The notes beneath the pieces are model-generated. The model searched no databases. It was not told where the DNA came from and saw only the letters and a list, made by a program, of their open reading frames with translations. 64,000 nt of DNA from Alphaproteobacteria bacterium (GTDB lineage: Bacteria > Pseudomonadota > Alphaproteobacteria > Reyranellales > Reyranellaceae), in the NCBI GenBank assembly GCA_017308235.1, contig JAFKFL010000017.1, positions 62,001 through 126,000 of the forward strand, given 5' to 3'. A program made the translations under genes and the position numbers. Shown here one piece after another: positions 43,010 through 52,388 of the stretch. Each line of letters begins with the position of its first letter. Within the stretch, counting starts at the first letter, position 1.

Positions 43010-44530
43010 TCATGGTGAAGGCTCTTGGTCGAACGACGGCTTGGGCGCGCGTAGCCGGCGGAGCTGCAGCAGCAGGGGCAGCAACAGCAGGATGAGGCCG
43101 GCAGCCATCAGGCTGCCCACAAGTCCATTGCTGACGAAGATGCCGAGCGACCCCTTGGACATCAGCATCGACTGCCGAAAGGCGTCCTCGGCTTTGTCGC
43201 CGATCACGGTGGCCAGCACCAGCGGCGCCAGCGGATAGGAGAGCTTTTTGAAGAGATAGCCCACGACGCCGAAGCCCAGCATCAACAGCACGTCGAGGTA
43301 GGAATTGGAGACAGAATAGGCGCCTACCGTGCAGATGATCAGGATCAAGGGCGCGATCAGATAGAAGGGCACACGCATCAGGGCAGCGAAGACCGGCACC
43401 GTCGCCAGCACCAGCACGACGGCGACGATGTTTCCGACGTACATCGAGGCGATCAGGCCCCAAACGAAATCCTTCTGCTCGATGAACAGCATCGGCCCGG
43501 GATTGAGGCCCCAGATCATGAGGCCCCCCATCATCACCGCGGCCGTCGCGGACCCCGGAATGCCCAGCGATAGCATGGGCAATAGCGCGCTCGTGCCGGC
43601 CGCATGGTCGGCCGTCTCGGGAGCGACGATGCCTTCCGGTTCACCGCGCCCGAAGGCCTGCGACCGGCGGGAGAGGCGCTTGGCGATGGCGTAGCTCATG
43701 AAGGAGGCAGCGGTCGGCCCGCCCGGTGTGATGCCCATCCAGCAGCCGATGGCTGCGCTGCGCAGCATGGCCACACCATGCCGAGGGAGCGTCGCGATCG
43801 TGCGCACGACCTCTCGCCAGTCGACACGAGAGGAGACGCTCTTGAGCTGGAAGGACTCCTCGGTGGCGATCAGGAGCTCGCCGATGCCGAACAGTCCCAT
43901 GACGGCGACGATGAAGTTCACGCCCTTCACCAGCTCATCGACGCCCATCGTGAGCCGTACCGCACCGGAGACGGTGTCGATGCCGATGGCGGCGATCGCG
44001 AAACCGATCGAGAGTGACACCAAGGTCTTGATCGGCGGGTAGCCACCCATGCCGACGAAGCTTGCGAAGGCGAGAAAGTAGACGGCGAAGAACTCAGGCG
44101 GTCCGAAGGCCAGCGCCGCCTTGGCCACCCAGGCGGCGAGAAAGGTGATGAGCACCACGCCGACCAGTGCGCCGAAGGCGGCCGAGCCAAAGGCTGTGGC
44201 AAGCGCGGTGGTCGGCCGGCCGTCGCGTGCCATCGGATAGCCGTCGAACGTAGTGGCGACCGAGGACGGTTCGCCCGGAATGTTGAACAGGATCGAGGTC
44301 ACCGAACCGCCGAACAGGGCGCCCCAATACATGCTGGACAGCAGGATGATCGCCGACACCGGCTGCATGCCGAAGGTGAGTGGCAGCAGGAGTGAGACGC
44401 CATTGGGTGCGCCGAGCCCGGGCAGCACGCCCACCAGGATGCCGAGCAGCACGCCCACGACCATCAGCGCCAGATGCGGGACGGTCACCGCGATCCCAAA
44501 GCCATGCATCAGTGCGTCGACGTTCTCCAT
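43010..44530 (-). CDS. tctA: tripartite tricarboxylate transporter large permease TctA
   Basis: Large membrane subunit of a TctCBA secondary transporter, with about eleven or twelve membrane helices over 506 residues. The N-terminal family signature GVLPGLGAPNGVSLLLPLTFGM and the second copy of this glycine-rich pattern GITPGGPTAASFMSYAIAKRLSRR are both present. ATG at 44530 was chosen because the longer frame runs through tctB. It begins four bases after the tctB stop. The substrate is probably a di- or tricarboxylate, set by the linked TctC protein. Confidence 0.94.
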   Translation of the reverse strand: MENVDALMHGFGIAVTVPHLALMVVGVLLGILVGVLPGLGAPNGVSLLLPLTFGMQPVSAIILLSSMYWGALFGGSVTSILFNIPGEPSSVATTFDGYPMARDGRPTTALATAFGSAAFGALVGVVLITFLAAWVAKAALAFGPPEFFAVYFLAFASFVGMGGYPPIKTLVSLSIGFAIAAIGIDTVSGAVRLTMGVDELVKGVNFIVAVMGLFGIGELLIATEESFQLKSVSSRVDWREVVRTIATLPRHGVAMLRSAAIGCWMGITPGGPTAASFMSYAIAKRLSRRSQAFGRGEPEGIVAPETADHAAGTSALLPMLSLGIPGSATAAVMMGGLMIWGLNPGPMLFIEQKDFVWGLIASMYVGNIVAVVLVLATVPVFAALMRVPFYLIAPLILIICTVGAYSVSNSYLDVLLMLGFGVVGYLFKKLSYPLAPLVLATVIGDKAEDAFRQSMLMSKGSLGIFVSNGLVGSLMAAGLILLLLPLLLQLRRLRAPKPSFDQEPSP

Positions 44531-44534
44531 GGCG

Positions 44535-45002
44535 TCAGAACCCCAGGATCTCGCCCAGCACCCCGTGCGGCAGGGACACCTGGAATGCCCATTCGAACAC
44601 GAGGTAGAGCAGGAGGGGCGTGACCCCGGCGTAGACCAGGGCCTTGAGGCGTGAAACGGCCGGACGGACAGCCAGCACGCCCAGCATGTAGGCCGCCGTC
44701 GCCACATACATGCCCAACAAGGGGATGGCGGCAACGAAGGCGGCGGCCGGCAGGAACAGTGCCAGAAGCGCGCGCATGTCGGCGCGAGTGATCGACACCT
44801 GGGGAGGGTCGAGACGGGACCGCACGAGATTGTAGAGGCTGCCCAGAAGGATGATCAGCCCGACGAGGAAAGGGAAGGCGCCGGCTTCGACACCGGCCGT
44901 CGACCAGCCGATGCCGTTGTCGAGGCTGGAAATCGCAACGGTCGCGCCGAATGTCCCGGTCAGGACCGCCGTTGCGATCTCGAGAACGCGTCGCGAGATC
45001 AC
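44535..45002 (-). CDS. tctB: tripartite tricarboxylate transporter small permease TctB
   Basis: Small membrane subunit of the same transporter, 155 residues with four predicted membrane helices. The sequence is poorly conserved in the family, but size, topology and position between tctC and tctA identify it. It starts 10 bases after the tctC stop and ends four bases before tctA, so the three are translated together. Confidence 0.88.
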   Translation of the reverse strand: MISRRVLEIATAVLTGTFGATVAISSLDNGIGWSTAGVEAGAFPFLVGLIILLGSLYNLVRSRLDPPQVSITRADMRALLALFLPAAAFVAAIPLLGMYVATAAYMLGVLAVRPAVSRLKALVYAGVTPLLLYLVFEWAFQVSLPHGVLGEILGF

Positions 45003-45012
45003 GGCCGGCCGC

Positions 45013-46014
45013 TCAGTTCACCAGCCAACCTTGTTCCGCAGCTATCTTGTGCACGCGCTCGATGTCCTCGGTCATGAACTTCTCGAAGTCCGGGCCAGCG
45101 AGGAACGTCTCGGTTTGCGACGTGCGCTCGATGTACTCCTTCCACTCAGGCGTGGCCTGCGCCTTCTTCATCATGGCGACATAGAAGGCGACCTGGTCCG
45201 GCGTGACCTTGCCCGGTAGCCAGACCGTGCGCGGCTGCTGGAAGCGCGGGATGTTAAGCCCCGACTCGACGCAGGTTGGCACATCGTGCCAACCCTCGGT
45301 CGCCGTGATCAACGGCCCCTTGGGCAATCGCTCCGACGTGAAGGCGCATAACGGCCGTTGCGTGCCGCCGCGCCACTGACCGAGGCTTTCGCTGGGGTTG
45401 TTGACGTGGCTGTCGATATGACCGCCGGCGAGCTGGACGGCGGCTTCCGCGCCGCTCTTGAAGGGGATGTAGGTGAACTTGACGTTTGCGGTCTTTTCGA
45501 TGAGGCGGGTGAGCACCTCGTCGGTATCTTTCGACTGGGCGCCGCCCATCTTGAAGTCGCCGGGCTTGGCGGCGACGGCCTTCAGGTAGTCGGTGACGGT
45601 CTTGTAGGGCGCGTCCTGCTTCACCCAGAGCAGGAACTCGTCCTGCGCCAACGCGGCGATCGGCGTGAGGTCGGTGTGCTTGAAGGCGACCTTGGACACC
45701 ATGGGCTGCTGCCAGGCGTTCGAGGTGCCGAAGATCACCTTGTATGGATCGCCGGCCAGCGCCTTGCCATAGGTGTAGCCTTCGGCGCCGCTGCCGCCGC
45801 CCTTGTTGACCACGATCACGGGCTGATCGGTGAGCTTGTGCTTGGTGATGATGCTCTGGATCGTGCGCGCCAGGTTGTCGGTGCCGCCGCCCGGACCCGC
45901 TGTTGCCACGAATTCGATCGGCTTGGTCGGATGCCATTCGGCGAGCGCCGGTGTGGCTATTGAGCCGAGGGTCGCACCCAGGGCGAGGATCGCGATCCCG
46001 GTCGCTAACCGCAT
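45013..46014 (-). CDS. tctC: tripartite tricarboxylate transporter solute receptor TctC
   Basis: Periplasmic Bug/TctC-type receptor, 333 residues from ATG at 46014 with TGGAGGAAA just before it. The Sec signal peptide ends with IATPALAEWHP. The mature protein has the ligand-pocket patterns ATAGPGGGTDNLAR and NKGGGSGAEGYTYGKALAGD. It heads the tctCBA operon on the minus strand and so defines its substrate, which cannot be told from sequence. It diverges from an ABC exporter gene; the 115-base gap must hold both promoters. Confidence 0.92.
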   Translation of the reverse strand: MRLATGIAILALGATLGSIATPALAEWHPTKPIEFVATAGPGGGTDNLARTIQSIITKHKLTDQPVIVVNKGGGSGAEGYTYGKALAGDPYKVIFGTSNAWQQPMVSKVAFKHTDLTPIAALAQDEFLLWVKQDAPYKTVTDYLKAVAAKPGDFKMGGAQSKDTDEVLTRLIEKTANVKFTYIPFKSGAEAAVQLAGGHIDSHVNNPSESLGQWRGGTQRPLCAFTSERLPKGPLITATEGWHDVPTCVESGLNIPRFQQPRTVWLPGKVTPDQVAFYVAMMKKAQATPEWKEYIERTSQTETFLAGPDFEKFMTEDIERVHKIAAEQGWLVN

Positions 46015-46129
46015 TTTGTTTCCTCCAGTTTTGTTCTTTTGGCGAATTTTCTGAATCTGAAAGCAAAATATGTCCGGAGGCAAGGAAATGAGGTGACCTT
46101 GATGCGCTAGACTTCGGGTCGGTAAAATC

Positions 46130-47989
46130 ATGAGCGATCCGCGATCCATCCCCAATCCACGCACCTTCAAGGAACGGTTCGGTGCGTTAAGGACGCTTCG
46201 GCCATTCATCGCCATGGTCTGGCGGACGAGCCCTAATCTCACAATCGGTCTGCTTCTCCTCAGGTTGGTACGCGCCCTGGTACCGATCGTAAGTCTCTAT
46301 ATCGCCAAGCTGATCATCGACGACGTCGTGAAGCTCGTGCAGATGCCGGACCGTCCGGCAACGCTGCAGGATTGGCTGCAAAGCGGGCTGCTAAGCTACC
46401 TCGGCCTGCTGTTGGCAGTGGAGTTCGCGCTCGCTGTCCTGTCAGACCTATTGGCTCGCTTGGGGACGTTGGCCGACAGCCTTCTGTCGGAACGAGTGAC
46501 TAATGCTTCCAGCGTATCGTTGATGGAACATGCGGCAACCCTGGATCTCGAGGACTTCGAGGATGCCGAGTTTCAGGACCAGCTCGAGCGAGCGCGTCGA
46601 CAGACCAGCGGCCGCCTGACCCTGTTGACCCAGCTCTTCGGACAGGCACAGCAGATCGTGACGGTCGCAAGTTTCGTCGGTGGATTGTTGATCTACGCGC
46701 CCTGGCTGGTTGTCATGCTAGCGGTGGCGCTCCTTCCGATGTTTTGGGGCGAAGCCCACTTCAATGCACGGACCTATACGCTCGATTTCGGTCGCACACC
46801 GGAACGGCGCGAGCTCGACTACGTGCGCCAGACCGCTGCCAGCGTCGAGACGGCCAAGGAGGTCAAGGTTTTCGGCCTCAACCGCTTCCTGATCGACCGC
46901 TATCGGACTTTGGCCGACGAATTCTACACAGCCAACCGTCGGCTCGCGATACAGCGCGCCAGTTGGGGCGGGGCCCTCTCTACAATAGGTACCATCGGCT
47001 ACTACGTCGCCTATGCCTATATCGTTTGGCGCACCCTCACAGGCGAGTTTTCGATCGGTGATCTGACGTTCCTGTCCGGCTCTTTTCTGCGGTTGCGCGG
47101 CCTGCTGGAAAATTTGCTGGTGACCTTTTCCTCAACGGCGGCCCAGGCGCTCTACCTCAACGATCTCTTCTCGTTTTTCGACACGCGACCGGAAATCCTG
47201 TCGCCGCCCGATCCGCGGCCATTTCCTCAGCCAATCCGCCAAGGCTTCACCTTCGAGGATGTCGGCTTCATCTATCCGGGTAACGAGCACTGGGCCGTCC
47301 GGCATCTCAGTTTCACGCTCAAGGCGGGCGAGGTGGTCGCATTGGTAGGAGAGAACGGAGCCGGCAAGACCACGTTGGTGAAGCTTCTCACACGGCTTTA
47401 CGATCCGGACGAGGGCCGCATCCTGCTCGATGGCCGTGATCTTTGCGAGTACGACCTCGACGGTCTGAGGGGAAACATCGGGGTGATCTTCCAGGATTTC
47501 GTGCGATACAACTTCACTGCCGGCGACAATATCGCCGTCGGCCGGATCGAAGCGCGCGCTGATGCCGCCAGGGTTCAGCGGGCGGCAGAAAGCAGCCAGG
47601 CCGATCAGGTCATCGCGCGCCTGCTTGGGGGCTATGACCAGCGCATCGGCAAGCGCTTCAAGAATGGTGTCGAGCTATCCGGCGGCGAATGGCAGAAGAT
47701 CGCCATCGCGCGCGCCTACATGCGCGAGGCGGAAGTATTGATCCTCGACGAGCCAACGGCTGCACTGGATGCGCGCGCCGAGTTCGAGGTGTTCCAGCGC
47801 TTCAAGGAACTGAGCAGGGGCAAGACCGCGGTCCTGATTTCGCACCGTTTTTCCAGCGTCCGCATGGCCGATCGGATTTTCGTATTGGCCGACGGCCAGG
47901 TGCAAGCCGCCGGCACACATGAAGAGCTATTGGCTCAGCCCGGCCTTTACGCGGAGTTGTTCGAGCTGCAGGCTGCCGGATATCGATGA
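46130..47989 (+). CDS. ABC transporter, fused permease and ATPase (exporter type)
   Basis: Half-transporter of 619 residues: six membrane helices in the N-terminal 330 residues and a nucleotide-binding domain from about residue 370. Walker A is GENGAGKTTLVKLL, the Q-loop is IFQDF, the signature is LSGGEWQKIAIARA, and Walker B is EVLILDEPTAALDARAE, followed by a switch His in ISHRFSSVR; all catalytic elements are intact. It would work as a dimer in the inner membrane. The cargo is unknown; similar proteins export lipids, peptides or drugs. It stands alone between tctC and the convergent TauD gene, four bases from the latter. Confidence 0.92.
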   Translation: MSDPRSIPNPRTFKERFGALRTLRPFIAMVWRTSPNLTIGLLLLRLVRALVPIVSLYIAKLIIDDVVKLVQMPDRPATLQDWLQSGLLSYLGLLLAVEFALAVLSDLLARLGTLADSLLSERVTNASSVSLMEHAATLDLEDFEDAEFQDQLERARRQTSGRLTLLTQLFGQAQQIVTVASFVGGLLIYAPWLVVMLAVALLPMFWGEAHFNARTYTLDFGRTPERRELDYVRQTAASVETAKEVKVFGLNRFLIDRYRTLADEFYTANRRLAIQRASWGGALSTIGTIGYYVAYAYIVWRTLTGEFSIGDLTFLSGSFLRLRGLLENLLVTFSSTAAQALYLNDLFSFFDTRPEILSPPDPRPFPQPIRQGFTFEDVGFIYPGNEHWAVRHLSFTLKAGEVVALVGENGAGKTTLVKLLTRLYDPDEGRILLDGRDLCEYDLDGLRGNIGVIFQDFVRYNFTAGDNIAVGRIEARADAARVQRAAESSQADQVIARLLGGYDQRIGKRFKNGVELSGGEWQKIAIARAYMREAEVLILDEPTAALDARAEFEVFQRFKELSRGKTAVLISHRFSSVRMADRIFVLADGQVQAAGTHEELLAQPGLYAELFELQAAGYR

Positions 47990-47993
47990 CCAG

Positions 47994-48872
47994 CTAGCCT
48001 GCGAGCACTGGCTCGCCGACGATTTGTGTACGGTGCATCAGGCGGCGCAGGGATTCGTCGAAGGCGTCGCGGCGATGCATGACACAGCGATTGTCCCACA
48101 TCACGAGATCGCCTATGCGCCACTTTTGATACCAAGCAAAGCGTTCCTGCGTGACATGGGCCCAGAGGGCATCGAGCAATGTCTCGCTTTCCTCGATGGC
48201 GAGGCCGTGAATGTAGGCTCCGGGGCGGCGACCGAGAAACAGCGCTTTGCGCTTGCTCAGTGGATGCAAGCGGACGAGGGGATGCACGGCTCCCGGAGTC
48301 TGGCGCACATCGAGCGTGCGCTGGAAACCCTGTCGCAACTCGCCGGCGGAATTCTTGCTCGCGTCGTGGATGCAAGTCCTGCCTTCGACCGCGCGCTTGA
48401 GATTGGCCGGCAGCGTCTCGTAGGCTTGGTACATGTTGAGGAAGCCGGTATTGCCGCCGTCGGGCGGCACTTCGAGGGCGTAGAGCAGGCTCGCGCGCGG
48501 CGGGATCGGGTTGTAGGACATGTCGGTGTGCCAGACGAGCTCGTAGCTGCCGAGACCGCCCACGGCCTTGCCGCCCTTTTTGATGCTGGAGATCACGTTC
48601 ACCCAGTCGATCGCCTCCGACGCCACGCCTGAATTGGCACCGTCGACATCGGCGCTCGCGATCGGCACGCGGTCGAGCTCGCCGAAGCGAGCGCTGAACT
48701 TCATCAGGGTGGCATCGTCGATCCGTTGCCCGCTGAAGCGCAGCACGAGGTGCTCGCTCCAGGCTGACAGAATCTTCTGGTAGACGGCATCGCTGACCGG
48801 CTGGGAGAGGTCGACCCCGTGGACATCGGCGCCCAAGGAGCCTCCGGTCGGCTGGATCCACATCTCGCTCAT
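47994..48872 (-). CDS. TauD/TfdA-family 2-oxoglutarate-dependent dioxygenase
   Basis: Fe(II)/2-oxoglutarate oxygenase of 292 residues. Iron ligands are His and Asp in LVWHTDMSYNPIPP and the distal His in MWDNRCVMHRRDAFD; the C-terminal Arg follows in LRRLMHRTQIVG. Such enzymes attack taurine, alkyl sulfates, 2,4-D or similar compounds. It follows the glutathionylspermidine-synthase-like gene by 13 bases on the same strand. ATG at 48872 with GAGAGGG before it was chosen; the longer frame overlaps the upstream gene. The pairing with the DUF350 operon is unusual and the substrate unknown. Confidence 0.9.
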   Translation of the reverse strand: MSEMWIQPTGGSLGADVHGVDLSQPVSDAVYQKILSAWSEHLVLRFSGQRIDDATLMKFSARFGELDRVPIASADVDGANSGVASEAIDWVNVISSIKKGGKAVGGLGSYELVWHTDMSYNPIPPRASLLYALEVPPDGGNTGFLNMYQAYETLPANLKRAVEGRTCIHDASKNSAGELRQGFQRTLDVRQTPGAVHPLVRLHPLSKRKALFLGRRPGAYIHGLAIEESETLLDALWAHVTQERFAWYQKWRIGDLVMWDNRCVMHRRDAFDESLRRLMHRTQIVGEPVLAG

Positions 48873-48885
48873 CGGATGATCCCTC

Positions 48886-50016
48886 TCATGAAAAATAGTG
48901 GGGCACGAAGCGGCTGTTGTTGTGCGTGATACGTCGCTCATCCTCACGCATGCCCACGCCCGCCGCCTTGTCCGAGACAATCCATGATCCGACAACAGCA
49001 TGGTTGCCGTCGAAGACCGGCAACGGCTGGTAGGCCTGCCAGACAAAACCTTCCGTACCGTAGCTCCCCGGCGCCGTGTCGAACAGGCCTGGTGCCGTCA
49101 CCGTAACGTTATGGCCTTCGCGGCCAAAGATCGGCTTCTTGACGAACGCCTTGCCGAGGTCCGGGTGCTCGTTGTCGAACGTGGGCAAGAGATTGGCGTG
49201 ACCCGGGAAGCCTTCCCAGAGCAGCGGCAGCAACATCTTGTTGCTGAGAATCATCTTCCACGCCGGCTCGATGAACGCCGTGGTGTCGGTGAGGACATGA
49301 GGGCCGAACTGCTCGCGCGCCATCCATTCCCAGGGATAGAGCTTGGACATCACCTGGATCGGCGTTTCCTGGAGGTCGGTGAAGCGCCGGCCGTTCCATC
49401 CGATCTGGGAAACGGGCAACGGTTTGCCGGTGAGGCCGGCCTGCAGGGCGGTGTCGCGAAGATATTCCGAGGTTGCGAGGTCCTCGGGATGATCCTCGAA
49501 GCGGGCGAAATGAACGAGCGCCTGTGGCGACAGGCGGCCGGCGATGCCGCGCCAGGCCTCGATCAGCTTTTCATGGAGGGAATTGAACTGATCGGCTTCG
49601 GGTTTCACATCCTTCATCCAGTACCACTGGACGACGGCTGCTTCGTAGAGCGCCGTCGGCGTGTCCGCATTGTATTCAAGGAGCTTGGGCGGGTTCTCGC
49701 CGTCGTAGGCAAGATCGAAACGGCCGACCAGCGTCGGATCTGACCGCCGCCACACGCGCTCGATGTAATCGCCCCAGGCCGGCGGAATACGCATGCGGTT
49801 CCAGAGCTTGTTTGCCACTACATGCTCGACCGCTTTGAGGCAAAGGCCGTGCAGCGTTTCAGTCGCCGCCTCGAGCTCGTCGACCTCGTCCGCGGTGAGG
49901 GCGTAGCAAGCTGTTTCAGTCCAATAGGCTTTACCTTCGAGGACGTAGTAGTCGAAGCCGAGCTGTTCGAGCTTCTGTTGCCAGCCGGGACGGGGCGAGA
50001 CCGCTTCGCGCCGCAT
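48886..50016 (-). CDS. glutathionylspermidine synthase-like ATP-grasp protein
   Basis: A 376-residue ATP-grasp ligase of the glutathionylspermidine synthase C-terminal family (E. coli YjfC/YgiC type), predicted to form an amide bond with ATP; the substrates of these stand-alone proteins are not established. Residues 90-200 include RFDLAYDGENPPKLLEYNADTPT, and the ATP-binding lysines and Glu lie in KKPIFGREGHNVTV. No amidase domain is present, unlike E. coli Gss. It is the third gene of a DUF350, small Ser/Thr-rich, ligase set like the E. coli yjfL-yjfM-yjfC group. Confidence 0.92.
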   Translation of the reverse strand: MRREAVSPRPGWQQKLEQLGFDYYVLEGKAYWTETACYALTADEVDELEAATETLHGLCLKAVEHVVANKLWNRMRIPPAWGDYIERVWRRSDPTLVGRFDLAYDGENPPKLLEYNADTPTALYEAAVVQWYWMKDVKPEADQFNSLHEKLIEAWRGIAGRLSPQALVHFARFEDHPEDLATSEYLRDTALQAGLTGKPLPVSQIGWNGRRFTDLQETPIQVMSKLYPWEWMAREQFGPHVLTDTTAFIEPAWKMILSNKMLLPLLWEGFPGHANLLPTFDNEHPDLGKAFVKKPIFGREGHNVTVTAPGLFDTAPGSYGTEGFVWQAYQPLPVFDGNHAVVGSWIVSDKAAGVGMREDERRITHNNSRFVPHYFS

Positions 50017-50019
50017 CGG

Positions 50020-50331
50020 TCAGCTTGCAGTGCTGCCGTGCGTGGCGGCGGACCCGCCGAAACCGCCGCGCTGGCTGGTCGTCTGTCCCGATGTCGTGCC
50101 CGATGGGGTCGTTCCATGCGTGGTCGTCGAAGCGCTCGAGCTTGGCGAGGAGATGGTCGTGCCCCGATAGAAGGGATTGCCCCAGAACCAGAAGCCGGGC
50201 CATCCACCGAGCGCCGTACCGATGCCGGGCGTACATGAAAAGAGAAGGGCGGCGCCCGCCACGCCCATCAGCACGAGCTTGATCGTGCGCGAGGCGCGCT
50301 GACCGCCGTCATTGGGACCGGGCGCCGACAT
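50020..50331 (-). CDS. small lipoprotein-like Ser/Thr/Gly-rich protein
   Basis: A 103-residue protein from ATG at 50331. One hydrophobic helix ends in LLFSC, a weak lipobox with Cys33. The next segment is Trp/Phe-rich (GGWPGFWFWGNPFYRG), and the tail is Ser/Thr/Gly-rich low complexity. The longer frame in this phase is a shadow of the DUF350 gene. Position between DUF350 and the ligase matches the place of E. coli YjfM (DUF1190), although I cannot show homology. The function is unknown; it is probably membrane-bound and facing the periplasm. Confidence 0.6.
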   Translation of the reverse strand: MSAPGPNDGGQRASRTIKLVLMGVAGAALLFSCTPGIGTALGGWPGFWFWGNPFYRGTTISSPSSSASTTTHGTTPSGTTSGQTTSQRGGFGGSAATHGSTAS

Positions 50332-50333
50332 GT

Positions 50334-50744
50334 TCAACTCGTGAGGCAAGCTGCATTGATGAGGCCAAAGCAGGTCGCAAATCCTCCCGCCGTGATGCCG
50401 GCGGCGTTGCGATCGGCTTCGACGGCCTCCTTCAGGTGCGGCAGCAGCAGGCGCATCGCGATATGCACCACGACCTGTACCACGAGCGCCACCAGCGACC
50501 AGAGGACCAGGTCGGTGAGGCTGGCGGAATGCGCGATGGTGTTGGCGAGCGGCAGGCAGAAGCCGAGCAGGGCGCCAACCAGTGCAATCGCCGAAGCGGA
50601 ATTGCCGTTCCGGATCAAGGCAAACTCGCGCCACGGCGTGATCTGCACATAAATCCAGAGGAAGAGCGCGACGAGCGCGAAGCTCACGACGATGTAGCGC
50701 AGGAAGTTCGGGAAGGCGGCGACCAGCCAATCGAGCTCGGGCAT
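50334..50744 (-). CDS. DUF350 (UPF0719) membrane protein, YjfL-like
   Basis: A 136-residue inner-membrane protein with four predicted helices in two DUF350 repeats; the string ALIRNGNSASAIALVGALLGFCLPLA is the family's conserved core. It belongs with the downstream ligase and small protein as in the E. coli yjfLMC cluster. The stop codon is two bases before the start of the small protein, so they are coupled. The function of the family is unknown. Confidence 0.85.
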   Translation of the reverse strand: MPELDWLVAAFPNFLRYIVVSFALVALFLWIYVQITPWREFALIRNGNSASAIALVGALLGFCLPLANTIAHSASLTDLVLWSLVALVVQVVVHIAMRLLLPHLKEAVEADRNAAGITAGGFATCFGLINAACLTS

Positions 50745-50762
50745 TGCCCAAGTGTCCGTCGC

Positions 50763-51515
50763 TCAGCCATGCATGGTCAAGCCACCCGAAACACTGATCG
50801 TCTGACCGGTGATGAAACCTGCGTCGTCGCTCGCCAGGAAGCAGACGGCGCCAGGGATGTCCTCGGGCTCGCCTACCCGTTTCATCGGGATCGCGCTCAC
50901 CAGCGCGGCGCGGATCTTCTGGCCCCGCTCATCGTTGCCGGCGACCGCTGCGAGCAGAGGCGTGTCGGTCGGTCCGGGACAGACGGTGTTGAGGGTGATG
51001 CCTTTGCGCGCCACCTCGCGGGCCGCGGTCTTGGTGAAGGCGATCAAGCCGCCCTTGCAGGCCGAGTAGACGGCTTCGAGCGAGGAGCCGACGCGGCCGG
51101 CATCCGAGGCGATGTTGACGACGCGTCCGTGACCGCGCGCTACCATGCCTTTCAGCACCACATGGCTGATATTGAGGGCACCCTTGAGGTTGATGGCGAT
51201 GATCTGGTCCCAGAGATCGGGCGTCGTATCGACGAAATTGACGAAACGATCCCAGCCTGCGTTGTTCACCAGGATATCGGTTGGGCCGACCTCCTTTTCG
51301 AACTGCGCGACCGCCTTCGCGACGCCGTCGTAGTCGGTGATGTCGACGCCCGAGGCGACGCCCTTGATCTCGCCGGCGATCTTCTTGGCGCCGTCGACGT
51401 TCTTGTCGAACACGCCCACGTGGGCGCCATAGCCTGCGAAGCGTCGGCAGATTGCTGCACCGATCGCGCCGCCGCCGCCGGTAACGATGACGTTCTTGCC
51501 ATCTAGTCCACGCAT
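50763..51515 (-). CDS. SDR-family dehydrogenase (BadH/FabG-like)
   Basis: Classical short-chain dehydrogenase of 250 residues using NAD(P)(H). TGGGGAIGAAICRRF is the cofactor motif, NNAGWDRF the second motif, and the catalytic Ser, Tyr and Lys are in NIASDAGRVG and YSACKGGLIAFTK. The C-terminus ITGQTISVSGGLTMHG is the normal end. ATG at 51515 has TGAGGAGA before it. It follows an enoyl-CoA hydratase by ten bases, so the pair probably catalyses hydration and then oxidation of an acyl-CoA, like BadH in alicyclic acid degradation; the exact substrate is unknown. Confidence 0.92.
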   Translation of the reverse strand: MRGLDGKNVIVTGGGGAIGAAICRRFAGYGAHVGVFDKNVDGAKKIAGEIKGVASGVDITDYDGVAKAVAQFEKEVGPTDILVNNAGWDRFVNFVDTTPDLWDQIIAINLKGALNISHVVLKGMVARGHGRVVNIASDAGRVGSSLEAVYSACKGGLIAFTKTAAREVARKGITLNTVCPGPTDTPLLAAVAGNDERGQKIRAALVSAIPMKRVGEPEDIPGAVCFLASDDAGFITGQTISVSGGLTMHG

Positions 51516-51525
51516 GGTCGTCTCC

Positions 51526-52338
51526 TCAGAGCGGCGAGTAGGGATCGAACTTGGGTTTGCGCTTCTCAAGATGCGAAGCCAGACCTTCCTTCACTTCGGG
51601 GCCCATGAAACCCAGCATCTCCAACGCCGTTGAGGCGTCGAACGACGGCCCCATCATGCGCAGCCAGTTGTTGAGCGCATACTTGGTCCAGCGGATCGAG
51701 GTCTGGGCGCCTTCGGCGAGCTTGGTGGCGACCTCGAGGCCTTTGGCCTCGAGCTGGTCGTCCTCGACACAGAGCGACACGAGGCCGATGCGTTCCGCTT
51801 CCTCACCGTCGACCGATTCGCAGAGCAGCAGGTAGTACTTGGCCTTGGCCATGCCGCAGAGGAGCGGCCACACGATCACCGCGTGGTCGCCAGCGGCGAC
51901 TCCGAGCCGCGTATGGCCATCGATGATGCGCGCTTTCTTCGAAGCGATGGATACGTCGGCCAGGATGCCGGCGACGAGACCTGCGCCTACCGCGGGTCCG
52001 CGCATGGTGCTGACGATCGGCTTGGAGCAGTTGATGACGTTGTAGACGAGGTCGCGCGCTTCCTTCCACATGGCGAGCAGCGAGTTGTAGTCCTTCATGT
52101 TCTTTTCGATGATGTCGAAGTCACCACCGGCCGAGAACACCTTGCCACCAGCACCCTGGATGATGACGCAGTTCACCGTGTCGTCGCCGTCAATGTCGCG
52201 CCAGACATTGACCAGCTCGCGATGCATCAGGGCATCGGTGGCGTTGTACTTCTCGGGTCGGTTCATCGTGACGCGCAACACCTTGGGGTGTGGGCGATCG
52301 AACAGAAGGCGTTGATAGCGCTTTTGCCAGTCAGACAT
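51526..52338 (-). CDS. enoyl-CoA hydratase/isomerase family protein
   Basis: Crotonase-fold protein of 270 residues. The oxyanion-hole region [12 protein letters not shown] and [16 protein letters not shown] is clear, and [17 protein letters not shown] follows where one catalytic acid usually sits (Asp here in place of Glu), so hydratase rather than another crotonase reaction is not certain. GGAGGACGGC precedes the ATG at 52338; the longer frame is unsupported. It heads a minus-strand run of six genes that may be one operon down to the TauD gene. Confidence 0.9.
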   Translation of the reverse strand: MSDWQKRYQRLLFDRPHPKVLRVTMNRPEKYNATDALMHRELVNVWRDIDGDDTVNCVIIQGAGGKVFSAGGDFDIIEKNMKDYNSLLAMWKEARDLVYNVINCSKPIVSTMRGPAVGAGLVAGILADVSIASKKARIIDGHTRLGVAAGDHAVIVWPLLCGMAKAKYYLLLCESVDGEEAERIGLVSLCVEDDQLEAKGLEVATKLAEGAQTSIRWTKYALNNWLRMMGPSFDASTALEMLGFMGPEVKEGLASHLEKRKPKFDPYSPL

Positions 52339-52388
52339 GCCGTCCTCCTCCATTTGTGGAGGAGCCTAGCGCCTGTGGTGTCGTCTCG

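Noticed and set aside
50332..50751. N-terminal extension of the small Ser/Thr-rich protein
   Set aside because: That part is a shifted-frame shadow of the DUF350 gene; ATG at 50331 begins the plausible protein.
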